Of a stretch of 64,000 nt of DNA, positions 49,964 to 59,502 are shown one piece after another. The notes beneath the pieces were generated by a model, which was not told the DNA's origin, did no database searches, and was given only the letters and a program-made list of their open reading frames with translations. This DNA is from Armatimonadota bacterium (GTDB lineage Bacteria; Armatimonadota; DTGP01; JAKQQT01), in the NCBI GenBank assembly GCA_036504095.1, contig DASXVS010000013.1, positions 1 through 64,000 of the forward strand, given 5' to 3'. Made by a program: the position numbers and the translations under genes. How positions within the stretch are numbered: the stretch's first letter is position 1; every line of letters begins with the position of its first letter.

Positions 49964-51463
49964 ATGTTCAGAGCTCTTGCCAAGATCGTCACCGTGCTGG
50001 CCCTCATCGGCGCCTGGAATGTACACGCGCAGACTCGTATAGATGCGGGCGACGTGCTCAGTGGGGCCATTTCATCCCCTCTGCAGACAAACGCATACAC
50101 ATTGTCTGCGCAGGCGGGAGATGTAATCACCGTTCGAGTGTGTCGCACCAGCGGAGAGATGTGGCCCAGGTTGGTTGTTCGCGACCCCGCCAGCACCACC
50201 GCATACGATGTTACGCAGATCCCCACAGTTGACCTGCAGTGTACCACGCCGATCTCCGGCCTCATCCGTATCAATGTGTCCGACGGCTTCAGCGGAACCG
50301 CCACGGGCGAATACGCGATATACGCGCAGGTGAACAACCGTCCGGGGAAATCTACCGCCATCAGCGCGGGGCAGACACTGGCCGCGCAGGCAATTGCGCC
50401 CGGCGCTTTCGCTGCGTTCAGCATCCCGGCACAGGCGGGCGACGTTCTGGTCTGTCGCGCCACCCAATCGACAGGCAACGTCTGGCCGCTGATCCGCCTC
50501 CATGATCCGACGGGCTGTCTGGTTGACTCGGCCTCCGGCACTGTGACTGCAGAGGTTTCGCGTACCCTGTCCAACACGGGTATGTACACGGTCCTGGTCG
50601 GCGACGGCTTCAACGGCACTTTTCCCGGCACTGTGAGTCTCTTTGTTCAACAGACCAATCGCCCGGGAGCGGTTTCGGCAGCCGCTCCGGGACTGACCGG
50701 CTTCGGCAGCATCGACGGACCGGCGGTGATGCGGACATTCAGCATTGAGGCGGAACGCGGTGAAGTCATCTTTGCCCGCATGGCGCGGTCTTCCGGGAAC
50801 GTCTGGCCGCTGATTCGCCTTTACGATCCAAACGGGGTGTTCCTGCAGCAGGAAGGATCCTCGCTCACAACCGAGTTGACCCGCGCGGTTGGCACGACGG
50901 GAAGCTACACACTGTTGGTGGGCGACGCGTTCAACGGCACATACACCGGGCAGTACAACCTGTTCACCCAGACGCTTACACACCCGGCAAACGCGGGCGA
51001 ACTGGGTGTGGGCGCCCGCATTTCGGACAACATCGGCGCGCCGGGAGTCATGAGGACCTACACACTGACGATGCCACCCTCTGGCCCAACCACCCTGGCG
51101 CTGCGGATGACGCGAACGGGTGGTAGCCTGTGGCCGATGATCCGCCTCTACGACGCCTACGGCAACAAATGGGCGGAGGCTATCAGCACCAACAGCGCCA
51201 TGCTGACCGCCGTTGCACAACCGTCGCGCGCATACACGGTGCTTGTGGGCGATGGGTTCAACGGTACCTGTACCGGGGACTACGATCTCACCTGGAACTT
51301 CACGGTGCCGGATATCGTCATCGCGCTCCGCGCTGCGGGCGGCCTCTCCAAAACAACAACCGATGACCTCACCCGCTTGAATCGAGTCACAGATGCACCG
51401 TCCACATCCAGGATTGACTATCAGGATGTCGTCTTCCTGGCGCGAGCCGCCTGGGGGCTGTGA
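49964..51463 (+). CDS. Secreted protein with four PPC-like repeats and dockerin-like C-terminus
   Basis: 499 residues. After the signal peptide (1-22) come four repeats of about 105 residues, each with SGNVWPLIRLYDPxG-like and TVLVGDGFNGTxTGxY-like blocks, a pattern like bacterial pre-peptidase C-terminal beta-sandwiches. The end (VIALRAAGGLS, then SRIDYQDVVFLARAAWGL) is the shared dockerin-like module. AAGAGGAAG precedes the ATG. Extracellular role inferred. Confidence 0.75.
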   Translation: MFRALAKIVTVLALIGAWNVHAQTRIDAGDVLSGAISSPLQTNAYTLSAQAGDVITVRVCRTSGEMWPRLVVRDPASTTAYDVTQIPTVDLQCTTPISGLIRINVSDGFSGTATGEYAIYAQVNNRPGKSTAISAGQTLAAQAIAPGAFAAFSIPAQAGDVLVCRATQSTGNVWPLIRLHDPTGCLVDSASGTVTAEVSRTLSNTGMYTVLVGDGFNGTFPGTVSLFVQQTNRPGAVSAAAPGLTGFGSIDGPAVMRTFSIEAERGEVIFARMARSSGNVWPLIRLYDPNGVFLQQEGSSLTTELTRAVGTTGSYTLLVGDAFNGTYTGQYNLFTQTLTHPANAGELGVGARISDNIGAPGVMRTYTLTMPPSGPTTLALRMTRTGGSLWPMIRLYDAYGNKWAEAISTNSAMLTAVAQPSRAYTVLVGDGFNGTCTGDYDLTWNFTVPDIVIALRAAGGLSKTTTDDLTRLNRVTDAPSTSRIDYQDVVFLARAAWGL

Positions 51464-51597
51464 CGGAAACGCCGCGGAGCCTCTCCGGGCCAAAGCCGCC
51501 AGCGATGGGTGAGTGTGCCGATATGACACAATGGTTGTATCATTCGATGTATTCGGTTACGTTGCGCAGAGATGCATGACCGGTTCATCGCCTAGCT

Positions 51598-53232
51598 ATG
51601 TTGAAATTGCATCCAAGGAGTTTTCGGACCCGTCTCGTTGGGTTAGTGCTTTGTGCACTGACGCCATCCACGGCATTGATGTTCTACAACGCCGCTGAGC
51701 GTCGTGCCGACCGGGAACGGCAGGTACATCAGGATGCCATCCGGCTCATTGAGCGGACCTCCGGCGAGTGCCAGCGCATCATCGACGGCTCGCGAGACCT
51801 CCTGATGGTCGTTTCGGAAACGTCTGACGTGCGGATCAATGACCCGCAAGCGTGTACCGAATTGTTTCGGCGCATTCTGCCGCGCAATCCGCAGTACAGG
51901 AATTTCGGAATGACCGATGCGCACGGCAGATTGATCTGCAGCGCGGTGCCGGCCCGGCCTCACACGTTCCTCGGCGACAGGGGGTACATCCAGCGCGCCA
52001 TCAGGAACGGTACGTTCGCCGTGGGCGAGTATCAAATCGGCAGGGTAACCGGGCGCCCGTCGGTCAACGTGGCTTATCCGGTCCGCAGTTCAAGCGGCAG
52101 CGTGGTGGGGGTGGTGTACGCCGCACTCGATCTCCAGTTCCTCGGACGGCTGACCGCCAGCCTCGATCTGCCGCCGGCCGCTGAATTCGTCATCGCCGAC
52201 CGTAAGGGGACAATCATTGTTGTCGAACCGCCGAACCCCGCGCTGATCGGCCGCCCCTTCCGCTCCATGCCACAGGGATCGACCGTTTTCCGCATGCGCT
52301 CGGGAGTTGCGGAACTGCGTGACGCCCATGGGAAGATGCGCCTCTATGTATTCGCGCCGCTCACCGAATCCGCGGCCGGCCTGGAGGCAACCGTGTGCGT
52401 CGGCGTTCCAAGGTCGGTTGCTTTTGCTGAAGTAGACCGGGTTCGGGTACGCAACGCCGTGATTCTGCTCTGCGTCGTCGCATTGACGGCGGTTGCGGCA
52501 TACGTTAGCGCCGATGTCTTCGTGTTGAAGCGCATCCGCGTGCTGGTGGAAACGACCCGCCGACTGAGCTCGGGCGACCTGACAGCCCGGACCGGTATGG
52601 GAGCTCATCGGGACGAACTCGGCTTACTCGCTCGATCGTTTGACGACATGAGCATGTCTCTGGAAACCGCCCAGCAGAAACTGCTGGACGCCGAGCGCGA
52701 TCGGCAACGCGTTTACACCGAGGTCATTCGCGCCGTAACGCACGGCAAATTCAACCTGGTGGCGCCGGGTGCGATCCCGGAACCACCATCGGTGCAAGCG
52801 GACATTGAGGTGAGGGGTGAAGACGACTACACCTTTGTCCGGCGAAAGATCGTCGAGATCGCCAGAGGCCTGGGCATGGACCACAGCAACACCACCGCTC
52901 TTGTTCAGGCTGCGGGCGAAGCTGTCACCAACGCCTTGAAGCATACAACAAGCGGACGCTGCCAGATCTTCGCGGAGAGTGACCGCCTCATCGTTCGCGT
53001 ATCCGACGCGGGCCCCGGCATTAGAGCCGAGGACCTGGCTGCGACAATCCTCCTGCCCGGCTTCTCCACCAAGGTCTCTCTCGGCATGGGCTTCACCCTG
53101 ATGCTGGCATTGTCGGACCGGGTCTGGCTTGCCACCGGTCCGGGGGGGACGACCGTTCAGTTGGAAAAGCAGCTTGCTCCACCCCCGGAACTGGATCCGG
53201 CCATCGAAGCCGCCATGGCGCGGATGACCTGA
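51598..53232 (+). CDS. Membrane sensor with Cache, HAMP and RsbW-like ATPase domains
   Basis: 544 residues: TM1 (about 12-30), periplasmic double Cache-like sensor (30-280; FGMTDAHGRLICS, FLGDRGYIQRAI, VAYPVRSSSGSVVGVVYAALD), TM2 (284-308), HAMP (310-365, SGDLTARTG), short coiled linker, and a C-terminal ATPase with AAGEAVTNALKHT, VSDAGPGI and STKVSLGMGFTLMLAL. The last resembles anti-sigma kinases RsbW/RsbT rather than classical His kinases; no His-box is seen. It may phosphorylate an anti-sigma antagonist located elsewhere. No clear ribosome site at the ATG. Confidence 0.82.
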   Translation: MLKLHPRSFRTRLVGLVLCALTPSTALMFYNAAERRADRERQVHQDAIRLIERTSGECQRIIDGSRDLLMVVSETSDVRINDPQACTELFRRILPRNPQYRNFGMTDAHGRLICSAVPARPHTFLGDRGYIQRAIRNGTFAVGEYQIGRVTGRPSVNVAYPVRSSSGSVVGVVYAALDLQFLGRLTASLDLPPAAEFVIADRKGTIIVVEPPNPALIGRPFRSMPQGSTVFRMRSGVAELRDAHGKMRLYVFAPLTESAAGLEATVCVGVPRSVAFAEVDRVRVRNAVILLCVVALTAVAAYVSADVFVLKRIRVLVETTRRLSSGDLTARTGMGAHRDELGLLARSFDDMSMSLETAQQKLLDAERDRQRVYTEVIRAVTHGKFNLVAPGAIPEPPSVQADIEVRGEDDYTFVRRKIVEIARGLGMDHSNTTALVQAAGEAVTNALKHTTSGRCQIFAESDRLIVRVSDAGPGIRAEDLAATILLPGFSTKVSLGMGFTLMLALSDRVWLATGPGGTTVQLEKQLAPPPELDPAIEAAMARMT

Positions 53233-53297
53233 CACCGTGTCTGAGCATGCTATTCTGACGATAATCACAACGCCCAACCGACCGTACGGAGTCCGCC

Positions 53298-53729
53298 ATG
53301 TCACCGCAATCGCCTCGCCATCTGGAGTTGATTCGCCCGATCCGCGTTCAAGGATACGACATCGATTTCGCCGGCGTCGTCAGCAACATCGTGTACGTTC
53401 GCTGGCTGGAAGACATGCGGTTGGCGATGCTGGACGAGTACTGTCCGTTGGACGGTCTCATCGCAGAGGGATTGTCGCCGATTCTCGCGCACACCCAGGT
53501 GGACTACAGGCGCCCGATCCGCTTGCTCGATCAGGTTACCTGCCGCATGTGGATGACCGGCGTGGGCAGGGTGAAATGGAGCCTCGCCGCCGAGTTTCTT
53601 GTAAACGGTGAAATCGCCGCGGAGGCATCCCAAAGCGGCGGCTTCGTGCGACTCTCAGACAGCCGGCCCGTTCCCATGCCGGAGTTGTTGGCATCCGCAT
53701 GGCGGGAAGCAACCGCGAGCATTGGTTGA
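53298..53729 (+). CDS. 4-hydroxybenzoyl-CoA thioesterase-fold (YbgC/FadM-like) protein
   Basis: 143 residues. Hot-dog fold with active-site Asp region VQGYDIDFAGVVSNIVYVRW, then HTQVDYRRPIRLLDQVT and FLVNGEIAAEAS. Hydrolyses acyl-CoA thioesters; chain length unknown. GGAG lies 6 nt before the ATG. Ends before a terminator convergent with fadL-like gene. Confidence 0.88.
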   Translation: MSPQSPRHLELIRPIRVQGYDIDFAGVVSNIVYVRWLEDMRLAMLDEYCPLDGLIAEGLSPILAHTQVDYRRPIRLLDQVTCRMWMTGVGRVKWSLAAEFLVNGEIAAEASQSGGFVRLSDSRPVPMPELLASAWREATASIG

Positions 53730-53741
53730 CGTTCAATCGTT

Positions 53742-53780
53742 GAAACGGGGAAGTGTTCAGTGCCTACACTTCCCCGTTTC
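53742..53780. terminator. GAAACGGGGAAG palindrome between convergent genes
   Basis: Perfect 14-bp stem (GAAACGGGGAAGTG and complement) around an 11-nt loop. It belongs to the purine-rich arm family but here ends two convergent units. Confidence 0.75.
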
Positions 53781-53798
53781 CTCATTTCCCGTCGGCCC

Positions 53799-55094
53799 CT
53801 ACAGTTTGCGTCCGTACGCAACCTCGAGACCGACTTCTCCTTGCCTGAGTTGAATGGTCTGCTGTCCCGGGGCCTCGAGCGGATTGTATCCGGTCACCTT
53901 CCGCGTGGGGGCGAACATGGCGGAGAAGGATACTTCGCCGCCCTTCTTCAGGGTCTTCGTGGCGCCAACCGTGTAATGCATTTCATTGACGCCGGGCGCG
54001 ATCAGATTGAAGAACACCTCTGAGGCGCGGATAGGCTCTTTGCCGTAGCTGATGCCTGCGCGCCATGTCATGTCCTCGCTGGTTTTCGCCTGGTAGCCCA
54101 GTTTGAACACGGTTACGTCCTTCCAGCCAAGGCCGATGCCGTTCTCGCCGCCGAGGCCTTTCGTCGGATCGCCCGCCTCAAAGCCGTAGACATTGGCGAA
54201 CGGGTTCGCAAGGCTGGGAACCTTGCTGTACCAGATCTTCTGGATGTCGAAGGCCACCACGGACGCGGGCGCGCACTTGTACGCCAGGCCGATGGTGCCC
54301 GTGGCAGGCACGTCCACTTTTCCGCGCTGTGCCATCAGGTCTTCGTAGTCCTTGTAGCGCTTCATGCTGATCTTGCTCTGGTAGGACGCCGCCAGAGTAA
54401 GGCCTTCGGCCGCTTCCCCTTGCACGCCCACCTTGAAGCCCATGCCCGTGGAGGCTTTGGTGCCCATGTTGGTGAGATGGTTAGCGACGCCATCGGCGAC
54501 GAACGGGGCGAAGGAGCCAAGGCCATCCGCGCCGAACCATTGGATGGCGAAGGGCAGTCCGAGGCCGAACGAGGCCTTCTCGCCAATCATCCTGGAGTAT
54601 GAGGGCTGGATGAACAACTGCTTCAGTTTCACGCCGGTCGGTCCGGCGTAGAACGATCCTCTTCCGCCTCCGGCGCTCGCGGGATACTTGGTGTTGGCGC
54701 CGCCGTTGGTGTAGATGGACACGCCCACGGAGCCCCGCGGGTCAATCATGTGGTTCCAGCCGGCGTTGGGTGCGAGGATGAAATCGCGCTTGCCGCTTAC
54801 CGATTCCGGAACGAGCGGGAAGGTGTGCGCGGCGCCGGACGGGTTGCCGGTCACCTTGTACTGCGGGCGGATGCTGAACAGGCCCGCACCCACGTCGAAA
54901 CGGTTGCCGAGGTAGACCATACCGGCGGGATTGACGGCGGCCTGGACCGAGTCAAGGGGCAGAGCCACGCCGGCGCCACCCATGCCCTTCGCCTGTGTGC
55001 CGTAGCCATAGGCGAAATAGCCGTGCGTTGCATGCACGCAAGTGGGGAAAGCCAGAACGGCGGCGGCCGCGAGGGCCACGCGGAGATGCTTCAT
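53799..55094 (-). CDS. FadL/OmpP1 family outer-membrane transporter
   Basis: 431 residues. Signal peptide, then FadL N-terminal hatch motif (GTQAKGMGGAGVALPLDS, VNPAGMVYLG) followed by about 14 beta strands. Carries long-chain fatty acids or other hydrophobics across the outer membrane. ATG 55094 chosen by the signal peptide and GGAGG upstream. Its presence supports a diderm envelope. Confidence 0.9.
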   Translation of the reverse strand: MKHLRVALAAAAVLAFPTCVHATHGYFAYGYGTQAKGMGGAGVALPLDSVQAAVNPAGMVYLGNRFDVGAGLFSIRPQYKVTGNPSGAAHTFPLVPESVSGKRDFILAPNAGWNHMIDPRGSVGVSIYTNGGANTKYPASAGGGRGSFYAGPTGVKLKQLFIQPSYSRMIGEKASFGLGLPFAIQWFGADGLGSFAPFVADGVANHLTNMGTKASTGMGFKVGVQGEAAEGLTLAASYQSKISMKRYKDYEDLMAQRGKVDVPATGTIGLAYKCAPASVVAFDIQKIWYSKVPSLANPFANVYGFEAGDPTKGLGGENGIGLGWKDVTVFKLGYQAKTSEDMTWRAGISYGKEPIRASEVFFNLIAPGVNEMHYTVGATKTLKKGGEVSFSAMFAPTRKVTGYNPLEAPGQQTIQLRQGEVGLEVAYGRKL

Positions 55095-55262
55095 GATAAA
55101 CGATCCTCCAATCGAAGGAAGGGGCGGCAAATCTGCCGCGGAATATATATGGGCCGCCGCAACACGGATGACGGTCCATACGCGATGATTATAGACGTAA
55201 ACATGCCGGTAGCATGCGAGCGGGCATCTGGGAAACGGGAAGGCCTCAGATCCGGCACGAAA

Positions 55263-55321
55263 AAGGGCTGGGGGCTGAGACAGGATACCCCGTCTCAGCC
55301 CCCAGCCCACGTCCCTCAGCC
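55263..55321. repeat. 59-bp palindromic repeat, GGGCTGGGGGCTGAGAC type, copy 1
   Basis: 17-bp perfect stem (GGGCTGGGGGCTGAGAC) with 10-nt loop AGGATACCCC, plus a CACGTCCCTCAGCC flank. All 59 bases are identical to the copy at 58592-58650. It sits 2 bp after the stop of the pseudopilin-like gene. Confidence 0.95.
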
Positions 55322-55323
55322 TC

Positions 55324-56070
55324 TTACTTGTACTCGTCCAGCATCCCGGCGAGTTTTCCTGTGTACGCGTCGGCAGGCTGCCATGCGTTCCACATCTGCG
55401 GGACGGCGATCGTCTGCGGCAGTGTCACCGCGGACGCCCGGCCGTCAACCATCACCACGTTCATGTACTTGTCGTGGTGGTGAAATACGCCCTTCCCGGT
55501 TGAGGGAAGCTGGTTCCAATACCGTACATCAGGGTTACTCCACGAGCCATCTGGCGTGGCGTTGCCGTCGATCATCCACGGTCCCAGGTCAGGCGCAGCG
55601 TTTCGCGTTTCGAGGAGGAGCATGTAACGCCCTGGAGTCTTGACGTCCGTGATGCGGACGGTATCCGTGGCGCCGGCCGTTAGAACGTACTTCCCGTACA
55701 TCAAGCCGGCATTGTATGCGTAACTGCGGGGCCAACGTTGGCTCTCGTCGCCTCCGGAGTCAAAGGCGGCGAAGTTGGTGGGACAGGTGAACAGGGTCTG
55801 CGCGCGGGCCGTATCCAGCGCCAGGTATGGGAAGACGACGTCCCTCCACACCTGGCGCGGGCTGCTCAACCGGTTCGGCGGGAAAGTCCCGTCATAGTCG
55901 TCGGCGTAGAGCCGGAGTGCGACACCGATTTGGCGTTCGTTGTTTGAGCAGACCGCGGCGTCTCCCGTGAGCCGGCCCGCGACGATCGGCGAGACGATCG
56001 ACATCAGAAATCCGGCGATAGCGGTGATGAACACGACCTCGCCAACCGACGTTGCAGGTTGTTTCTTCAT
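55324..56070 (-). CDS. Divergent H-X9-DG pseudopilin-like (DUF1559-like) protein
   Basis: 248 residues. N-terminal hydrophobic helix VVFITAIAGFLMSIVSPIV preceded by short KKQPATSVGE; then CSNNERQIGVALRLYADDYDGTFP, which matches DUF1559 proteins (CxxNLKQIGLAxxMYAxDY), and C-terminal VVMVDGRAS, the DG motif. The prepilin peptidase site is poor: Glu5 of the mature helix is not present. Probably an envelope protein derived from the pseudopilin family. ATG 56070 is 17 bp after the beta-helix gene stop. Confidence 0.75.
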   Translation of the reverse strand: MKKQPATSVGEVVFITAIAGFLMSIVSPIVAGRLTGDAAVCSNNERQIGVALRLYADDYDGTFPPNRLSSPRQVWRDVVFPYLALDTARAQTLFTCPTNFAAFDSGGDESQRWPRSYAYNAGLMYGKYVLTAGATDTVRITDVKTPGRYMLLLETRNAAPDLGPWMIDGNATPDGSWSNPDVRYWNQLPSTGKGVFHHHDKYMNVVMVDGRASAVTLPQTIAVPQMWNAWQPADAYTGKLAGMLDEYK

Positions 56071-56087
56071 CCGTAGCTCTCCCCTTT

Positions 56088-58472
56088 TCATTGGGCCGGG
56101 TCCAGCCCGAAGGCGTTGCGAAGGATGCGCAGTGAATCGCGAAGATCGATCTTGCCGGCGGATGCGCCGGTCGTCTCGATATCGAGCTTCACCAGATTGG
56201 CCACGGTGCTTTGCGCCAATCCGGCGGCGATCCGCAGGGAGGCGACAGCGTCCGCGACGACGAACTGGGAGGCGGTGTACTCATAGGCGCCGATATCGAC
56301 GTGCGCGCCCAAAATGCGCTGCTTGCCATCCAGGTCGGTTGACCCGGGGAGGATATCTGCATCGTTTCCGGTATCGATGCACGGGGATCCGACGGCAAGA
56401 CGGTGGTTACCGTGGGCTGCGTCCCGGAACTTCGGGTTCACAGAGATATTGCCGTTGGCGCCAGTCTGAGTGGGCAGACCGGAGTAGAGCCCCATTCCGC
56501 CAAAGACGTCGTTGTTCCGGATGGATGGGGTCGCGGAAGATGAACTGCGTTGGATCCCCCACTTTACGCTGTTGATGATGTTATTGGCGATAAGCGGCTC
56601 GACCCGGCCGTACAGAATTCCATAGGCCGTGCCATACAGCGTGTTGTTCAGGATGCTCGCAGCGGAGTTGACCAGGTTGATGCCGATGTCACGAGTGGTA
56701 ATGAGGTTGCCGGCAATCAGCCCTGCACCACCGCTAAGTCTGATCGCCGAGTCGATGCCGTACGCAGTCGAAGGTCCACCGGAGAATACGTTGAACAAGA
56801 TTTCAGGCTGAGAGGACTCCGCGCGGATGGCGCTCCAGTCCACGTTGAACTGATTGCGGCGAAAGCTCGCTGCATCGTTCGTTTCAGAGATGAAGCCTCG
56901 TTTGGCGAACGTGTTGTTGACGAAGCTCGTCGACGTGCCGATCAGAGAGGCGCAGTAGAAAGCGTCTCTTGCGGTCAGCCCATCCATCAGCGTGAAGGAG
57001 TGGCCACCGCGGACCTTGACCGCCGTTGGGAGCGTCCCGGCTGAAACGACCGTTCCGCCCAACTGGCGGCGGTTGGGCTCGCGCGCCACTTCATTGCCCG
57101 TGAATCCGCCGTAGAGGTAAGCAAAGGGGCGCAGCGTGATAGACTCCGGGTAGGTCCCGACCGCAGCCCAGACCTCGCCGCCCGACAGCATCGCTGTGTC
57201 CATGGCCGCCTGGATCGTCTTTTTGGCCTTGCTCCAGTCGGACCCGTCATTCGCGTCGTCGCCGCTGTCGGCGATCACCCGCACGATGGACGGGGTGACC
57301 GTCCAGAGCGTGCCGTCCGATTCGTCCGCGCCGATGTCCACCGTGCCTTGCAGCCGGGGCTGACCATCGATGTCGGTGTCTCCGCCGGCAACGGCGGAAT
57401 CGTCCCCAACATCACGCATCGGGGAATCGGGCTGCAGATGGAAGTTGCCGTACGTCGCGGACGCGAGCTTTGGATCCGCGGTGATGTTACCGTCCGTTCC
57501 CGTTGGGTCGGAGATGCCGTCGAAGGGCATACGCGCGCCGTAGAACCCGTTGGACTTAAGCGAGACCCCGGTTGTGCCCGCGATCACGGTGACGCCGGCG
57601 AAATGGTAGGCCACAAGGTTGTTCCTCAGGACCGCGGCCGCGCCGTCCAGGGTGACGCCGGTCTGGCAGGCGATGATGGTGTTGTTGGTTACGGTCGGGG
57701 CGCCCCCGACAAAGTAGAGACCGCTTTCGCCGCTCCCCAACACCGCATTATCCCGGAGTACGGCCGCGCTGTCCCAGCACGTGATGCCGTTGCGCGTCTG
57801 ACCCAGGAAGGTATTGGCGTGAATGATCGGCGCGCCGCCGTCGAACCGCATCCCGTCAAAATTCGCATAGCCGCGGTTCGAGGTCACTGCGGGTGAGGAC
57901 TCGATCGCGTCGATGGCTTCGCGGTTCGCCGTGAAGACGTTACCGGAGATGACCGGAGCGCCTCCCTCCAACGAAATGCCGAAAAGGCCACCCCGCAAGG
58001 TGAATCCATCGAGCCCGCCCGTGGACGGCATATCCACGAACCGTACAATCGGGCCCGTACCATCGCCCTGCAAAACCGTCAAGTGGATCAGGGGCTCGCG
58101 CGCGCCGAAGTCGGTTTCGGTTCCAGCGAAGCCGCCGTAAAGGCGGACCGCCTTGGCGGTCTGAATGCTCTCGGCGTAGATTCCTTGAGCGACCCAGATC
58201 TCATCATTGTCGGAAGCGGCATCGATCGCTGGCTTCAGAGTCTTAAAAGCGGTGTCCCAGGTCTGGCCGTTGGGATCGGGACCGGATGCTGCCGCGTTGA
58301 CGTGGAGAATTGTGGCGCGGGCGCTGAACAGGAATGAGACTGTCAGAATGAGTCCGGCAGTCGCGACGAACCGTGGCGCGGCGCGGGCTCGTCTGGGAGA
58401 CTGGGAGGTGATGACCCGCGATGGGTCGACATCGCGCCGGAGCGCGGCACTACCGTAGCGTGCGCTAAACAT
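56088..58472 (-). CDS. Secreted double beta-helix protein with dockerin-like C-terminus
   Basis: 794 residues. Long signal peptide region, then two homologous beta-helix domains: first opens [20 protein letters not shown] (about 50-395), second [20 protein letters not shown] (about 400-730). Each has an EVW/EIWVAxGxYxES element and LYGGF[AT]G[TN]E. The last 60 residues ([12 protein letters not shown], then [18 protein letters not shown]) are the shared dockerin-like module. It is related to the beta-helix protein near 32 kb. AGGAGAG precedes the ATG at 58472. Confidence 0.82.
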   Translation of the reverse strand: MFSARYGSAALRRDVDPSRVITSQSPRRARAAPRFVATAGLILTVSFLFSARATILHVNAAASGPDPNGQTWDTAFKTLKPAIDAASDNDEIWVAQGIYAESIQTAKAVRLYGGFAGTETDFGAREPLIHLTVLQGDGTGPIVRFVDMPSTGGLDGFTLRGGLFGISLEGGAPVISGNVFTANREAIDAIESSPAVTSNRGYANFDGMRFDGGAPIIHANTFLGQTRNGITCWDSAAVLRDNAVLGSGESGLYFVGGAPTVTNNTIIACQTGVTLDGAAAVLRNNLVAYHFAGVTVIAGTTGVSLKSNGFYGARMPFDGISDPTGTDGNITADPKLASATYGNFHLQPDSPMRDVGDDSAVAGGDTDIDGQPRLQGTVDIGADESDGTLWTVTPSIVRVIADSGDDANDGSDWSKAKKTIQAAMDTAMLSGGEVWAAVGTYPESITLRPFAYLYGGFTGNEVAREPNRRQLGGTVVSAGTLPTAVKVRGGHSFTLMDGLTARDAFYCASLIGTSTSFVNNTFAKRGFISETNDAASFRRNQFNVDWSAIRAESSQPEILFNVFSGGPSTAYGIDSAIRLSGGAGLIAGNLITTRDIGINLVNSAASILNNTLYGTAYGILYGRVEPLIANNIINSVKWGIQRSSSSATPSIRNNDVFGGMGLYSGLPTQTGANGNISVNPKFRDAAHGNHRLAVGSPCIDTGNDADILPGSTDLDGKQRILGAHVDIGAYEYTASQFVVADAVASLRIAAGLAQSTVANLVKLDIETTGASAGKIDLRDSLRILRNAFGLDPAQ

Positions 58473-58591
58473 CGGGCTTCTCTCCTGTGACGTGGAGTCT
58501 CGGTTGTGCCCGTCCGCCCGGTTTCCGAACCAGCGGATCGGACCAGGTCTTTGGACGGTATCGTTCAATGAATTGTTCCCGATCCATTAGC

Positions 58592-58650
58592 AAGGGCTGG
58601 GGGCTGAGACAGGATACCCCGTCTCAGCCCCCAGCCCACGTCCCTCAGCC
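58592..58650. repeat. 59-bp palindromic repeat, GGGCTGGGGGCTGAGAC type, copy 2
   Basis: Identical over 59 bp to the copy at 55263-55321, in the same orientation, starting 8 bp after the bcp stop. The flank continues CTGAATTCTCAGCCCTC here, where the other copy does not. Confidence 0.95.
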
Positions 58651-58658
58651 CTGAATTC

Positions 58659-59123
58659 TCAGCCCTCGATAGCTGCCAGCACCGCTTCCACGTGTCCCTC
58701 AACCTTCACCTTCGGCCAGACGCGCCGGATGACGCCGTCGCCGTCGATCAGGAAGGTGGTTCGTTCGAAGCCCATGTACGTCTTCCCGTAGTTGACCTTC
58801 TCCTTCCAGACTCCGTAGGCTTCACAGACGGAGTGGTCTTCATCGGCGAGGAGGGGGAATGGCAGGGTGTACTTGCCGATGAAGCGGGAGTGTTTCGACG
58901 CGGTGTCCGGGGAGATTCCCAATATGGCCACGCCATGCGCCTCGAACTCCGCGCCGAGGTCGCGAAAGCTGCACGCTTCCCTGGTGCAGCCTGGGGTATC
59001 GTCCTTGGGGTAGAAGTAGAGAACGAGCGGCCGGCCGCGGAAATCGGCGAGGGTCACCTCCCGCTCGCCATCCGCGTCCACCGCGGTGAGCCGGAAATCC
59101 GGCGCTATCTGTCCTGGTTCCAT
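58659..59123 (-). CDS. bcp: Thioredoxin-dependent peroxiredoxin, Bcp/PrxQ type
   Basis: 154 residues. Peroxidatic Cys46 and resolving Cys51 in DDTPGCTREACSF; FYPKDDTPGC and LPFPLLADEDHSVCEAYGVW are family typical. Reduces peroxides using thioredoxin. GGAGG precedes the ATG. Only the 154-residue part of a longer open frame is real. Pairs with the small unknown gene 50 bp upstream. Confidence 0.95.
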   Translation of the reverse strand: MEPGQIAPDFRLTAVDADGEREVTLADFRGRPLVLYFYPKDDTPGCTREACSFRDLGAEFEAHGVAILGISPDTASKHSRFIGKYTLPFPLLADEDHSVCEAYGVWKEKVNYGKTYMGFERTTFLIDGDGVIRRVWPKVKVEGHVEAVLAAIEG

Positions 59124-59173
59124 CGGGGTCCTCCAAAGTGGTTTGCTGGAGGGGAAACCCAAAGGACGGCGGG

Positions 59174-59497
59174 CTAGTTCAGGCCGTCGTTTTCGCCATC
59201 CAGATCGTTCTGCGCGTCGGTGTAGGTGGAGATCTCTTCGCCGCGGTAGACTGTCACCAGGAAATCCTCGCGGTCGAACGATGGGCGATAAGACGAAACC
59301 ACATCCTGGTCTATCTGGGTGAGGAGTTCCTCTTCCTGGGTTGTGGTGATCTCCATCTCCAGGATGAGCGTTCCGTGGATGATATCGCCGGCGTAGTGAA
59401 GGTCCAATTGCCCGACGCGATTTTCGCCTTCCCAAACGATGTAGATCTCGCTGTCGCCGGTGCGGACGAGCCGCACGAACCGGTATTGTCCGTCCAT
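59174..59497 (-). CDS. Small hypothetical protein
   Basis: 107 residues, acidic C-terminus (QNDLDGENDGLN), predicted mixed alpha/beta, no signal peptide. No family recognised. AGGTGA 5 nt before the ATG 59497; a GTG at 59506 that overlaps the upstream stop by 4 bp is an alternative. Lies between a gluzincin-like gene and bcp. Confidence 0.55.
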   Translation of the reverse strand: MDGQYRFVRLVRTGDSEIYIVWEGENRVGQLDLHYAGDIIHGTLILEMEITTTQEEELLTQIDQDVVSSYRPSFDREDFLVTVYRGEEISTYTDAQNDLDGENDGLN

Positions 59498-59502
59498 GGT
59501 GG

